Assembly (NCBI RefSeq): GCF_013463155.1
Contig: NZ_CP040781.1
Coordinates: 992,001 to 1,056,000, forward strand
DNA length: 64,000 nucleotides
DNA from: Staphylococcus sp. 17KM0847
GTDB taxonomy: Bacteria > Bacillota > Bacilli > Staphylococcales > Staphylococcaceae
Reading direction: 5' to 3'
Shown here: piece after piece, positions 40,804-50,460 of the stretch
How positions within the stretch are numbered: the first letter of the stretch is position 1
Layout of the letters: every line of letters starts with the position of its first letter
Made by a program: the position numbers and the translations under genes
Notes under the pieces: model-generated
Databases searched by the model: none
The model's input: the letters and a program-made list of their open reading frames with translations, nothing else
What the model was told of the DNA's origin: nothing

Positions 40804-42681
40804 ATGGATGTACGAACGATACAAGATCCTTCATTCTTAAAAAGTCTTTCTGTTAAAGAGCTAGAATCGCTCAGCCAAGATGTGCGTCAATTTTTAATTG
40901 AAACTTGTGCAATCACAGGTGGACATATTGGTGCAAACCTCGGTGTCGTAGAACTTACAATTGCTTTGCACAAACACTACAATAGTCCAGAAGATAAGAT
41001 TATTTGGGATGTCGGTCATCAAAGTTATATTCATAAAATCTTAACAGGGCGTGCAAATCAGTTTGACACATTAAGACAATATAAAGGATTATGTGGATTT
41101 CCAAAATTAAGAGAATCTGAACACGACGTATGGGAAGCAGGTCATAGTTCTACATCGCTCTCAGCTGCAATGGGTATGGCAAAAGCGCGTGATATTCTCG
41201 GTAAAACAAATCAAATTATACCCGTAATTGGCGATGGCGCACTTACAGGTGGCATGGCATTAGAAGCGTTAAATAATATTGGGCATGATCATACGAATAT
41301 GACTATCATCTTAAATGACAACGAAATGAGCATAGCACCTAATGTAGGTGCCATGCATAACATGCTAGGGCGTATACGTATGAATCAAGGATACAATCGT
41401 CTAAAAGTAGATGCGGAAACAGTACTGAATCGTCTGCCGGGGGGGAGTCGATTGCGTGAATCTGCTGACCGCATTAAAGATAGTTTGAAATATCTTGTTG
41501 TAGACGGTGCTTTTTTTGAGGAGTTAGGTATCCGTTATATCGGTCCAGTAGATGGTCATAATTATGATGAGCTTGAGCATGCACTAACAACAGCGGATTC
41601 TATTAACAAACCGGTATTAATACATGTTGTCACTAAAAAAGGGAAAGGCTATCATCCCGCTGAAAATGATAAAATTGGAACTTGGCACGGTTTAGGACCT
41701 TATAAGCTCGATACAGGTGAGCAAATTAAAGGTCAACAGCAAGGCCCTTCGTGGAGCCAATTAATGTCTGACGAAATCTTATCCTATGCACAAAAAGACA
41801 AGCGTGTTGTAGCCATTACACCTGCAATGCCCGTAGGATCTAAATTAACAAAGTTTCAGCAAGCACTACCCGAACAATTTTTTGATGTAGGGATTGCAGA
41901 ACAACATGCTGTTACGATGGCAGCTGGTTTTGCAATTGAAGGTATGAAACCTTATGTAGCCATTTACTCTACATTTTTACAACGTGCATACGATCAAGTG
42001 TTACACGATGTCGATCGCCAAAACCTCAATGTTATTTTTGGTGTTGACCGTGCCGGTTTAGTGGGTGCTGATGGCGAAACACATCAAGGTGTTTTTGATG
42101 TAGGCTTTTTAACACAATTTCCAAATATGATTGTAATGATGCCTAAAGATGAAAATGAAGCAAAAGATATGGTGTATACAGCCATGCATTATGAGCAAGG
42201 GCCTATTGCAATTAGATATCCTCGTGGCAATGGCTTAGGTGTTCCAATGACACCAGAACGTCAACACTTACCAATAGGTTCGTGGACACAGCTGACAGAA
42301 GGTTCAGACTTAGCAATCATTAGCTATGGTCCCACTATTGAAACACTTAAAAAAGTAGTGGCTGGATTGAAGGAAACGAATATCCAAGCGACACTCATTA
42401 ATGCACGTTATATTAAACCGATGGATACAGATTTGTTGCATACACTTGGAAAAAGAGGAATACCTATCTTAACAGTCGAAGAAAGTATGCTTAATGGTGG
42501 ACTGGGGAGTCAAATCAGTAATTTTATGTCTGATTCTGCTTATCATAATCCTATTAAGCGTTTAGGCATTGATGATATGTATATCGAACATGGTAATGTT
42601 GAACAAATCTTAGCTGATATTGGTTTGGATAGCCAATCTATTCAACATACAGCAGAACAGTTTCTAAAAGATTGTAATTAA
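40804..42681 (+). CDS. dxs: 1-deoxy-D-xylulose-5-phosphate synthase
   Basis: First committed enzyme of the MEP pathway: joins pyruvate and glyceraldehyde 3-phosphate with TPP. 625 aa, transketolase-like: [34 protein letters not shown], the TPP motif [16 protein letters not shown]...NDNEMSI, catalytic Glu in [14 protein letters not shown] and [18 protein letters not shown] after AAGGGTGAT. Follows ispA as in Bacillus (ispA-dxs), but the tlyA-like gene usual between dxs and argR is missing. Terminator and separate argR promoter follow. Not found in S. aureus. Confidence 0.97.
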   Translation: MDVRTIQDPSFLKSLSVKELESLSQDVRQFLIETCAITGGHIGANLGVVELTIALHKHYNSPEDKIIWDVGHQSYIHKILTGRANQFDTLRQYKGLCGFPKLRESEHDVWEAGHSSTSLSAAMGMAKARDILGKTNQIIPVIGDGALTGGMALEALNNIGHDHTNMTIILNDNEMSIAPNVGAMHNMLGRIRMNQGYNRLKVDAETVLNRLPGGSRLRESADRIKDSLKYLVVDGAFFEELGIRYIGPVDGHNYDELEHALTTADSINKPVLIHVVTKKGKGYHPAENDKIGTWHGLGPYKLDTGEQIKGQQQGPSWSQLMSDEILSYAQKDKRVVAITPAMPVGSKLTKFQQALPEQFFDVGIAEQHAVTMAAGFAIEGMKPYVAIYSTFLQRAYDQVLHDVDRQNLNVIFGVDRAGLVGADGETHQGVFDVGFLTQFPNMIVMMPKDENEAKDMVYTAMHYEQGPIAIRYPRGNGLGVPMTPERQHLPIGSWTQLTEGSDLAIISYGPTIETLKKVVAGLKETNIQATLINARYIKPMDTDLLHTLGKRGIPILTVEESMLNGGLGSQISNFMSDSAYHNPIKRLGIDDMYIEHGNVEQILADIGLDSQSIQHTAEQFLKDCN

Positions 42682-42687
42682 AAAGTT

Positions 42688-42729
42688 GAGGCTAGGTCAT
42701 GTGTAATATCATGTCTAGCCTCTTTTTTG
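42688..42729 (+). terminator. Terminator after dxs
   Basis: GAGGCTAG pairs with CTAGCCTC, with inner CATG pairing, followed by TTTTTT. Confidence 0.9.
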
Positions 42730-42750
42730 TAATTCTTATATGTATAGCAA

Positions 42751-42778
42751 TTGTCATGTGAGAGATAGACTATATTAT
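42751..42778 (+). promoter_or_regulatory. SigA promoter of argR-recN
   Basis: TTGTCA, 16-nt spacer, TATTAT; 60 nt before argR. Confidence 0.65.
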
Positions 42779-42837
42779 GAGAATTAAAATACATATGCTA
42801 AAATCAATGTATAAATATTCGCTACGAGGTGCATATT

Positions 42838-43290
42838 ATGCCTAAAAAATCTGTAAGACATATAAAAATCAGAGAAATTATTTCGAATGAACAAATAGAA
42901 ACGCAAGATGAGCTCGTAAAACGTCTTAATGACTTTGATATGAATGTAACACAAGCAACAGTCTCTCGTGATATTAAAGAATTACAACTCATCAAAGTAC
43001 CTACACCATCTGGTCAATATATATATAGTTTGCCTAATGATCGACGCTATCATCCGTTAGAAAAATTAGGACGATATTTAATGGATTCATTTGTCAAAAT
43101 AGATGGTGCTGAAAATTTGCTCGTACTTAAAACATTACCCGGAAACGCACAATCTATCGGTGCGATACTCGATCAAATTGACTGGGAAGAAGTCCTAGGT
43201 ACAATTTGTGGTGATGATACGTGTCTCATCATTTGTCGGAGTAAACAAGATGCAGAAGTAATTAAAACACAAATTTTCAATATGTTATAA
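42838..43290 (+). CDS. argR: Arginine repressor ArgR/AhrC
   Basis: 150 aa: N-terminal winged HTH ([17 protein letters not shown]) and C-terminal hexamerisation/arginine-binding domain ([32 protein letters not shown]). Controls arginine metabolism. ATG 42838 ([15 protein letters not shown]) fits with CGAGGTG upstream; GTG 42829 overlaps that site. Upstream of recN by 14 nt, a conserved Firmicute pair. Confidence 0.95.
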   Translation: MPKKSVRHIKIREIISNEQIETQDELVKRLNDFDMNVTQATVSRDIKELQLIKVPTPSGQYIYSLPNDRRYHPLEKLGRYLMDSFVKIDGAENLLVLKTLPGNAQSIGAILDQIDWEEVLGTICGDDTCLIICRSKQDAEVIKTQIFNML

Positions 43291-43304
43291 GGATGCGATA
43301 AAAG

Positions 43305-44987
43305 ATGTTACAAAGTCTATCAATTAAACAATTTGCGATTATTGATGAGTTAGAGATTCAATTTGCTGATGGTTTAACCGTATTAAGTGGTGAAACGGGT
43401 GCTGGTAAGTCAATTATCATCGATGCTATTGGACAATTAATCGGTATGCGTGCATCTTCTGACTTTGTACGTCACGGTGAAAAAAAAGCAATCATTGAAG
43501 GGCTTTTCGATATAGATAACGCACAGGAAGCGATTCAGATGTTAGATCATTTAGGAATCGATACTGATGAAGATTTTTTAATTGTAAAACGTGAAATTTT
43601 CAGCTCAGGCAAGAGTATTTGTCGTATCAATAATCAAACTGTGACTTTACAAGATTTAAGACAGGTTATGCAAGCGCTTTTGGATATTCATGGTCAACAT
43701 GAAACACAGACACTGCTCAAACCAAAATATCATATCGAGTTGCTCGATCGTTACGCAGATGGTGCATACGATAAAGTATATACACAGTACATGACAACAT
43801 TTAATACGTATCAAGACAAAGTAAAAGAACTCAAAGCATTAGAATCTGCTGACCAAGCTTTATTACAACGTCTTGATTTGATGAAATTTCAGTTTGAGGA
43901 GTTAAAAGAAGCGCATCTTCAAGAAAATGAATCCGAACAATTGGAAATCGATATCAAGCGCATTCAAAACTCAGAGCAGTTGAACCACGCATTAAATGGT
44001 GCTTATATGACATTAACAGATGAACATGCGATTACTGATAGACTGTATGAACTCAGTGGGCAACTCCAAATGATTGACCAAATCGTACCAGAACGTTATG
44101 CACAACTTAAAGATCAAGTCGATCAATTTTATTACACACTAGAAGACGCTAAACATCAATTGTATGATGAAATGAATCAAAATGATTTTGACGAACAAAT
44201 GTTGAATGAATTAGAAGCACGAATGAATTTACTCAACAATTTAAAACGCAAATATGGTAAAGATATTCCAGAATTGATCATTTATCAATCTAAAATAGAA
44301 GAAGAAATAAATAAAATAGAAAATTACGAAGAAAGCACAGCACAATTACGCAACGATATACATCAACTTTCTGAACAACTTACAGTAGATGGTCAAGCAT
44401 TATCAAAAGAAAGACGTAAGGTGGCACGTCAATTGCGAGATCATATCGTTGCCGAAATTCAAAATTTACAAATGAAAGATGCTAATTTAGAAATCTCCTT
44501 TAAACCTTACGATACACCGCAAAACGATGGACTAGAACGTGTTGAATTTTTAATCAGTCCTAATAAAGGTGAACCCTTAAAAAGTCTTAATAAAATTGCA
44601 AGTGGTGGAGAGCTCTCACGGATTATGCTCGCTTTAAAAAGTATCTTTGTACGTTCTCGTGGTCAAACTGCTATTTTATTTGATGAGGTAGATTCAGGTG
44701 TATCAGGTCAAGCCGCCCAAAAAATGGCAGAAAAGATGAAACAAATCGCATCAGTTATTCAAGTAATTTGCATTTCACACTTACCGCAAGTTGCTTCGAT
44801 GTGCGATCATCATTTATATATTTCGAAACATGAGAAAGAAAACAGAACGACAACAACCGTCCAAGAATTATCAGGAGACGCGCGCATTGAAGAAGTGGCT
44901 CGTATGATTTCTGGTGCAGCTGTTACAGAATTGACTAAGCAAAATGCAAAAGAAATGATTGAACAAAATCAAATATTGCATCCATAA
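43305..44987 (+). CDS. recN: DNA repair protein RecN
   Basis: SMC-like ATPase in double-strand break repair. 560 aa: Walker A GETGAGKSI at residues ~30-38, long coiled-coil arms (about 150-350), ABC signature IASGGELSRIMLALK and Walker B TAILFDEVDSGVSG. Starts after AAGGATGCGATAAAAG. Only 12 nt from ptb, so the bkd operon may share transcription. Confidence 0.96.
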   Translation: MLQSLSIKQFAIIDELEIQFADGLTVLSGETGAGKSIIIDAIGQLIGMRASSDFVRHGEKKAIIEGLFDIDNAQEAIQMLDHLGIDTDEDFLIVKREIFSSGKSICRINNQTVTLQDLRQVMQALLDIHGQHETQTLLKPKYHIELLDRYADGAYDKVYTQYMTTFNTYQDKVKELKALESADQALLQRLDLMKFQFEELKEAHLQENESEQLEIDIKRIQNSEQLNHALNGAYMTLTDEHAITDRLYELSGQLQMIDQIVPERYAQLKDQVDQFYYTLEDAKHQLYDEMNQNDFDEQMLNELEARMNLLNNLKRKYGKDIPELIIYQSKIEEEINKIENYEESTAQLRNDIHQLSEQLTVDGQALSKERRKVARQLRDHIVAEIQNLQMKDANLEISFKPYDTPQNDGLERVEFLISPNKGEPLKSLNKIASGGELSRIMLALKSIFVRSRGQTAILFDEVDSGVSGQAAQKMAEKMKQIASVIQVICISHLPQVASMCDHHLYISKHEKENRTTTTVQELSGDARIEEVARMISGAAVTELTKQNAKEMIEQNQILHP

Positions 44988-44999
44988 GGTGGGATTATT

Positions 45000-45905
45000 A
45001 TGACGTTAGATCAATTATTAAGTGGGAGTCACTCTGTTCAAGCGACAATAGCGATAGTTAATGCACATGATGAAAAAACACTCCATGCTGTTACTAAGAT
45101 TTTAAAAAAGACATCTGCTGCTTTTATTTTTTATAATCATCAAGATGTTTCCGAACTCATTCGCTCATTTGACCTGTCTCAAGATGTATTATCACGAATT
45201 ACCATTCATACTTTTGATAATCAAGAACAGGCACTTAAACACTGTTTGACTGCTTTAGATCAAAAAGAAGCAGATATTTTAATGAAGGGTCATATTTCAA
45301 CTGCACATTTGTTATCAGCAGTATTACATCATCAATCATCTCAAAATATACAAAAGCCATTTTTAAACCATGTCGCAGTGTTTGAACTTCCGTCCTATCA
45401 TAAACCTTTATTATTGTCAGATGTCGCACTTAATATTCATCCTGATATTGAAACGATGAAAGCAATGATAGCAAATATTGTAGATTTCACAACACGTCTA
45501 AACTATAAACAACTCAATATTGCTTTATTATCATCAACAGAATCTGTTCAACCCAAACTCGCTTCTTCTGTTCAAGCTGCAGAATTAGCGTCATATTATC
45601 TTGCGCATCCTATCAATGAAATGATTCGTGTTGAAGGTCCTATGGCTTTGGATAATATTATTGATAAAAAAAGTGCAATTCAAAAGGGAGTTCAATCAAA
45701 CATTGCAGGGAACACAGATGTTATTATTGTTCCACAACTTGATGTTGGTAATGCTTTATATAAATCTTTCACATACTTTGGACAAGCACGTGTTGCGAGT
45801 ATTGTACTTGGCGCATCCTATCCAATTATTTTAACTTCTCGTGCAGACACTATAGACAATAAATTAAATTCTGTTTTATTCGCAATGCAAATTCTTGTAA
45901 ATTAA
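45000..45905 (+). CDS. ptb: Phosphate butyryltransferase-type phosphate acyltransferase
   Basis: 301 aa PTA/PTB family enzyme swapping CoA for phosphate on butyryl or branched-chain acyl groups; MKGHISTAHLLSAVL, VEGPMALDNIIDKKSA and YKSFTYFGQARVASIVLGA motifs. With buk it can yield ATP from isobutyryl-, isovaleryl- or 2-methylbutyryl-CoA made by the Bkd complex. ATG after AAGGTGGGATT. Separated from buk by 56 nt. Chain-length preference cannot be told from sequence. Confidence 0.9.
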   Translation: MTLDQLLSGSHSVQATIAIVNAHDEKTLHAVTKILKKTSAAFIFYNHQDVSELIRSFDLSQDVLSRITIHTFDNQEQALKHCLTALDQKEADILMKGHISTAHLLSAVLHHQSSQNIQKPFLNHVAVFELPSYHKPLLLSDVALNIHPDIETMKAMIANIVDFTTRLNYKQLNIALLSSTESVQPKLASSVQAAELASYYLAHPINEMIRVEGPMALDNIIDKKSAIQKGVQSNIAGNTDVIIVPQLDVGNALYKSFTYFGQARVASIVLGASYPIILTSRADTIDNKLNSVLFAMQILVN

Positions 45906-45961
45906 TTTTGAAAGACGTATACTTAACCAATCGAGTTGCGAGATAAGAAAGTAGGGAAGTT

Positions 45962-47017
45962 ATGACAAATATTCTTATTCTTAATTTAGGAAGCACCTCG
46001 AGTAAAATTGCTGTATATCATGACTTAACGTGTGTATTTCAAACCAACTTAGTACATGATCAAACAGTAACAGCACAATCATTACTAGAACAACAAATGA
46101 TACGCCAACAGCTCATCGAACAAACATTAGAACATCATGGTTACATGACATGTATAGATGTAATTGCTTGTAGAGGAGGGTTACTCAAACCTCTAATTGG
46201 TGGTACATATATTGTTAATGAAACAATGTATCAAGACTTAAAAAGCTTTGAATATGGTGTTCATGCTGCTAATTTAAGTGGCATGATTGGATATCAATTG
46301 GGTCAGCAATGGCAAGTCCCTGTTTTTACTACGGATCCTGTCGTTGTAGATGAGTTACTGGATACTGTGAGATTTACAGGTATTCCTGGCATTGAACGCA
46401 AAAGTATCTTTCATGCGTTGAACCATAAAGCAGTTGCTAGACGATACGCTGATGAAGTGAACATACCTTATGAAGAAATCAATGTTATTGTTGCACATCT
46501 AGGTGGTGGTATAAGCATTGCAGCACATCATTATGGACGTGTTATCGATGTGAATGAAGCGCTTTATGGTGAGGGCCCCATGGCATTAAACCGTTCTGGA
46601 ACAATTCCAAACGACTTATTGCTTGTGTATGCACAAGAACACCAACTCTCTATGGATGACATCCGTCACATATTAAGTAGTGAATCTGGACTTAAAGCAT
46701 ATACTGGAACAATGGACTTTAAAACGATAATGTCTAAGTATGATTTCGATCATAAAACAACTCAGCTCATTGATGCACTTGTTATTCAAATCGCTAAAAC
46801 GATTGCAGAGAGAGCGGCAGTATTACAAGGACAAGTCGATCAAATTGTTTTAACAGGTGGCATGAGTTACAGTCAACGTTTCGTATCTTTACTCCATCAC
46901 TACACAGATTGGATTGCACCTACGACAGTCTATCCGGGAGAACACGAAATGATGACATTAGCAGAACGTGCATTCAAAGCTTTTCATAAAAAAATCAACA
47001 TCAACACATACTGTTAG
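45962..47017 (+). CDS. buk: Butyrate kinase-type acyl kinase
   Basis: ASKHA-fold acetokinase family, 351 aa; NLGSTSSKIAVY at the N-terminus, VAHLGGGISIAAH and QIVLTGGMSYS. Converts acyl phosphate plus ADP to the acid and ATP. In Bacillus the bcd leucine dehydrogenase lies between ptb and buk; here it is absent. Followed after 11 nt by the E3 gene. Confidence 0.92.
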   Translation: MTNILILNLGSTSSKIAVYHDLTCVFQTNLVHDQTVTAQSLLEQQMIRQQLIEQTLEHHGYMTCIDVIACRGGLLKPLIGGTYIVNETMYQDLKSFEYGVHAANLSGMIGYQLGQQWQVPVFTTDPVVVDELLDTVRFTGIPGIERKSIFHALNHKAVARRYADEVNIPYEEINVIVAHLGGGISIAAHHYGRVIDVNEALYGEGPMALNRSGTIPNDLLLVYAQEHQLSMDDIRHILSSESGLKAYTGTMDFKTIMSKYDFDHKTTQLIDALVIQIAKTIAERAAVLQGQVDQIVLTGGMSYSQRFVSLLHHYTDWIAPTTVYPGEHEMMTLAERAFKAFHKKININTYC

Positions 47018-47028
47018 GAGAGACCAAT

Positions 47029-48447
47029 ATGGCACAAGAAAAATACGACTTAGTTGTCTTAGGTGGCGGTATAAGTGGCTATTCAGCTGCAATACGTGCC
47101 AGTCAATTAGGCAAAAGCGTTGCAATCGTAGAACAATCAAACCTTGGGGGTACTTGTTTACATAAAGGCTGTATCCCTACTAAATCCTTCTTAAAATCTG
47201 CTGATACCTATCAACTAATTAAACATGCTGATGCATTCGGCATTTCTACTTCTAAGCCATCCTTTAATTTTCCAAAAGTACAAGAAAGAAAAAGACGTAT
47301 TGTTGACACTTTACATAATGGGGTACAAGCATTGATGAAGCACCATAAAATTGACGTATACAATGGTGTAGGTCGCTTATTAGGTCCTTCTATCTTTTCG
47401 CCACAAAGTGGAACAGTATCTGTAACATATGATAATGGCGAATCTGAATTATTAACAAACGATTATGTTTTAGTAGCAACAGGTTCTACTCCTGCCACAT
47501 TGCCGTTTTTACCTATTGATCATAAGCGTGTTGTCACAAGTGACGACTTACTAGAAATGGATGCATTGCCTGATACGATTGCTATTATAGGTGCAGGGGT
47601 TATTGGTCTTGAATTCGCATCTTTCTTTAGCCAAGTCGGAGTAGAAGTACATGTTATAGAGTCTGCTGATCAAATTATAATTAATGGCAGTAAGCAAGTC
47701 GGTGACGTACTATGTCAGTCGCTCTCCAATCGCGGTGTCCAATTTCATACCGGTGTGACACTAAACAAGGATAATATTCATCTATCAGAAACAAGTCTAA
47801 CATTCGACTTGCAACATGAGGTTACAACAGATATTGCGCTTGTCGCCATTGGTCGCAAACCGAATACGACAGACTTAGGGCTTCAAAATACAGAAGTTTC
47901 AATAGCTGATAATCAAACGATTGAAACAAATACATTTATGCAAACAAAAGCAAAACATATCTATGCCTCAGGTGATGTGATTGGACAACTACAACTTGCA
48001 CATGTTGGAGCAAAAGAGGGGATTATTGCCGTTGAACATATGTTTAATGAATCACCACTTCCTATAAATTATACTGCTATGCCAAAATGTATATATAGCT
48101 CGCCAGAAGTTGCTATGGTGGGTTTATCACTAGAAGAAGCAAAAACAGCGGGTTATAAAACAAAGGCAGTTAAATCAGCATTTAAGGCGAATGGCAAAGC
48201 GCTGATTATATCTCCTGAAACTCCAAAAGGCTTTGCAGAGCTAATCGTTGATTCAGAAAATGGTTCTGTATTAGGTGCATCACTCATTGGACCTAATGTG
48301 ACTGAACTCATCAACGAGCTCAGTGTCTTACACTTTTTAGACGGCTCTACTTTAGAGTTAGGAATGGCAACACATGCACATCCATCTCTATCTGAATTAC
48401 TGATGGAACTTGGTTTAAAGCATGAGCAGCAGTCCATTCACATATAA
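47029..48447 (+). CDS. lpdV: Dihydrolipoyl dehydrogenase (E3) of the branched-chain complex
   Basis: 472 aa flavoprotein: FAD site VVLGGGISGYSAA, redox disulfide GGTCLHKGCIPTKS (C43/C48), NAD site IGAGVIGLEFASFF, second FAD motif YASGDV and C-terminal His-Glu of the dimer interface AHAHPSLSE. Reoxidises lipoate on BkdB. AGGAGAG ribosome site. Confidence 0.94.
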   Translation: MAQEKYDLVVLGGGISGYSAAIRASQLGKSVAIVEQSNLGGTCLHKGCIPTKSFLKSADTYQLIKHADAFGISTSKPSFNFPKVQERKRRIVDTLHNGVQALMKHHKIDVYNGVGRLLGPSIFSPQSGTVSVTYDNGESELLTNDYVLVATGSTPATLPFLPIDHKRVVTSDDLLEMDALPDTIAIIGAGVIGLEFASFFSQVGVEVHVIESADQIIINGSKQVGDVLCQSLSNRGVQFHTGVTLNKDNIHLSETSLTFDLQHEVTTDIALVAIGRKPNTTDLGLQNTEVSIADNQTIETNTFMQTKAKHIYASGDVIGQLQLAHVGAKEGIIAVEHMFNESPLPINYTAMPKCIYSSPEVAMVGLSLEEAKTAGYKTKAVKSAFKANGKALIISPETPKGFAELIVDSENGSVLGASLIGPNVTELINELSVLHFLDGSTLELGMATHAHPSLSELLMELGLKHEQQSIHI

Positions 48448-48473
48448 AAAAGAACTGCGAGGAGGCGCGCATA

Positions 48474-49472
48474 ATGAAAGACTTTCAAAGTGTTAATCTT
48501 AGTGTCGAAGATTTAAAAGAAATATATAAAGCGATGGATCTAGGTCGTAAAATTGATGAACGTATGTGGCTACTCAATAGAGCTGGGAAAATTCCATTTG
48601 TTATTAGCTGTCAAGGTCAAGAAGCTACACAAGTTGGTGCTGCCTATGCATTAGAAAAAGGTGACATTACAGCACCATACTATCGAGATTTAGCATTAGT
48701 CACATATTTAGGCATGACCCCATTAGAAACGATGTACTCCGTATTCGGGAAACGTGACGACATTAGTTCAGGTGGTAAGCAAATGCCTTCTCATTTCAGT
48801 AAAAAGTCAGTAGGTATTATGTCACAAGGTTCATCTGTGGCTACACAATTGCTGCATGCCATTGGAGCTGCACTTACCTTTAAAATGGATAATACACCTC
48901 AAGTCGCTCTAGCAACAGTAGGTGAAGGCAGTTCGAACCAAGGTGATTTTCATGAAGGCTTAAATTTTGTAGGTGTACATAAACTACCATTCATTTGTAT
49001 TATTGAAAACAATCAATACGCAATTTCAGTTTCTAAAGATTTACAATATGGTGCCCAATATCTATCAGATCGTGCAAAAGGTTACGGCATGCATGGTATC
49101 ACTGTCGATGGTAACGATCCTATCGCTGTATACGAAGCAGTCAAAGAAGCGCGTCATCGTGCATTAAATGGTGAAGGTGGAACACTCATAGAAGCAATGT
49201 GTACACGGTTAACAGCACACTCATCTGATGACGATGATCGATATCGTAGCGATGAAGTAAAAACAGCTGATAAGCTAGCAGACTGTAATAAACGCTTTAA
49301 AGCTTATTTGTTAGAGCAACAGCTTATTGATGAGGATTGGTTGAACACTGTTGAACAAGAACATAAATCTATTGTCAATGAGGCAACAAAACAAGCAGAA
49401 GCTGCCCCATATCCAGATGTACGTGAAACATATACACATGTTTACGAACAAGGAGGTCCTTTCAATGCCTAA
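48474..49472 (+). CDS. bkdAA: Branched-chain 2-oxo acid dehydrogenase E1 alpha
   Basis: 332 aa TPP-dependent E1 alpha subunit: ISCQGQEATQVGAAYAL, YYRDLALVTYLG, TPP motif GEGSSNQGDFHEGLNF...NNQYAIS, and the phospho-loop equivalent ARAHSSDDDDRYR-type HSSDDDDRYR. Decarboxylates keto acids from Val, Leu, Ile, giving primers for branched fatty acids. AGGAGGCG upstream; overlaps bkdAB by 8 nt. Confidence 0.94.
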   Translation: MKDFQSVNLSVEDLKEIYKAMDLGRKIDERMWLLNRAGKIPFVISCQGQEATQVGAAYALEKGDITAPYYRDLALVTYLGMTPLETMYSVFGKRDDISSGGKQMPSHFSKKSVGIMSQGSSVATQLLHAIGAALTFKMDNTPQVALATVGEGSSNQGDFHEGLNFVGVHKLPFICIIENNQYAISVSKDLQYGAQYLSDRAKGYGMHGITVDGNDPIAVYEAVKEARHRALNGEGGTLIEAMCTRLTAHSSDDDDRYRSDEVKTADKLADCNKRFKAYLLEQQLIDEDWLNTVEQEHKSIVNEATKQAEAAPYPDVRETYTHVYEQGGPFNA

Positions 49473-50448
49473 AATTTCATACTTACAAGCAATTCAACAA
49501 GCTTTAGATCTTGCTTTAGAACAAGATGATCAAACCTTTATTTTAGGTGAAGATGTTGGAAAAAAAGGAGGCGTTTTTGGTGTAACAGCAGATTTACAAA
49601 AAAAATATGGCTTTTACCGTGTGCTTGATACACCACTTGCAGAATCCAATATTATTGGATCTGCTATCGGAGCTGCTATGATGGGAAAAAGACCTATTGC
49701 TGAAATTCAATTTGCTGAATACATTTTACCCGCAACCAATCAAATTATGAGTGAAGCTGCTAAAATGCGTTATCGCTCAAATAATGACTGGCATGTCCCA
49801 TTAACAATACGTGCACCTTTTGGTGGCGGTATACATGGTGCACTTTATCACTCTCAAAGTATCGAAAGTGTCTTTGCTTCAACACCGGGATTAACTGTTG
49901 TGATTCCTTCAACACCATATGATGCTAAAGGCTTACTTTTAAGTGCCATTGCTTCAAATGATCCCGTGTTATATTTTGAGCATAAAAAAGCTTACCGTTT
50001 ACTAAAAGAAGAGGTACCATCTGAATACTACACAGTACCACTTGGTAAGGCTGATGTAAAACGACAAGGAACCGATATGACTGTATTTAGTTATGGATTA
50101 GCCGTTAATTATTGTATTCAAGCTGCTGATATGCTAGAAGAAGACGGAATAAGTATAGAAGTCGTTGATTTACGAACAGTATATCCGTTAGATAAGGAGA
50201 CAATTATTGAACGCGCCAGACAAACTGGAAAGTGTTTACTCGTGACTGAAGATAATCAAGAAGGTAGTGTCATGTCTGAAGTGGCAGCAATTATTGCTGA
50301 AAATTGTCTTTTTGATTTAGATGCGCCTATTATGCGTTTAGCGGGTCCAGATGTCCCATCTATGCCTTTTTCTCCACCATTAGAAACTGAGTTTATGATT
50401 AGTCCAGAGAAAATCAAAACGAAAATGCGTGAACTCGCTGAATTTTAA
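49465..50448 (+). CDS. bkdAB: Branched-chain 2-oxo acid dehydrogenase E1 beta
   Basis: 327 aa; EDVGKKGGVFGVT, ESNIIGSAIGAAMMGKRPIAEIQFAEYI (seen as AEIQFAEYI), GGGIHGALYHSQS and VTEDNQEGSVMSE. ATG 49465 (MPKISYLQAIQQ) follows AAGGAGG in the end of bkdAA; in-frame codons from 49351 overlap bkdAA and are rejected. Forms the alpha2-beta2 E1. Confidence 0.95.
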   Translation: MPKISYLQAIQQALDLALEQDDQTFILGEDVGKKGGVFGVTADLQKKYGFYRVLDTPLAESNIIGSAIGAAMMGKRPIAEIQFAEYILPATNQIMSEAAKMRYRSNNDWHVPLTIRAPFGGGIHGALYHSQSIESVFASTPGLTVVIPSTPYDAKGLLLSAIASNDPVLYFEHKKAYRLLKEEVPSEYYTVPLGKADVKRQGTDMTVFSYGLAVNYCIQAADMLEEDGISIEVVDLRTVYPLDKETIIERARQTGKCLLVTEDNQEGSVMSEVAAIIAENCLFDLDAPIMRLAGPDVPSMPFSPPLETEFMISPEKIKTKMRELAEF

Positions 50449-50460
50449 GGAGGCTTTACT

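Noticed and set aside
42829..42837. GTG start adding three residues to ArgR
   Set aside because: The GTG is part of the ribosome site CGAGGTG of the ATG at 42838.
48153..48437. 94-codon minus-strand frame in lpdV
   Set aside because: Mirrors the conserved C-terminal E3 domain; no expression signals.
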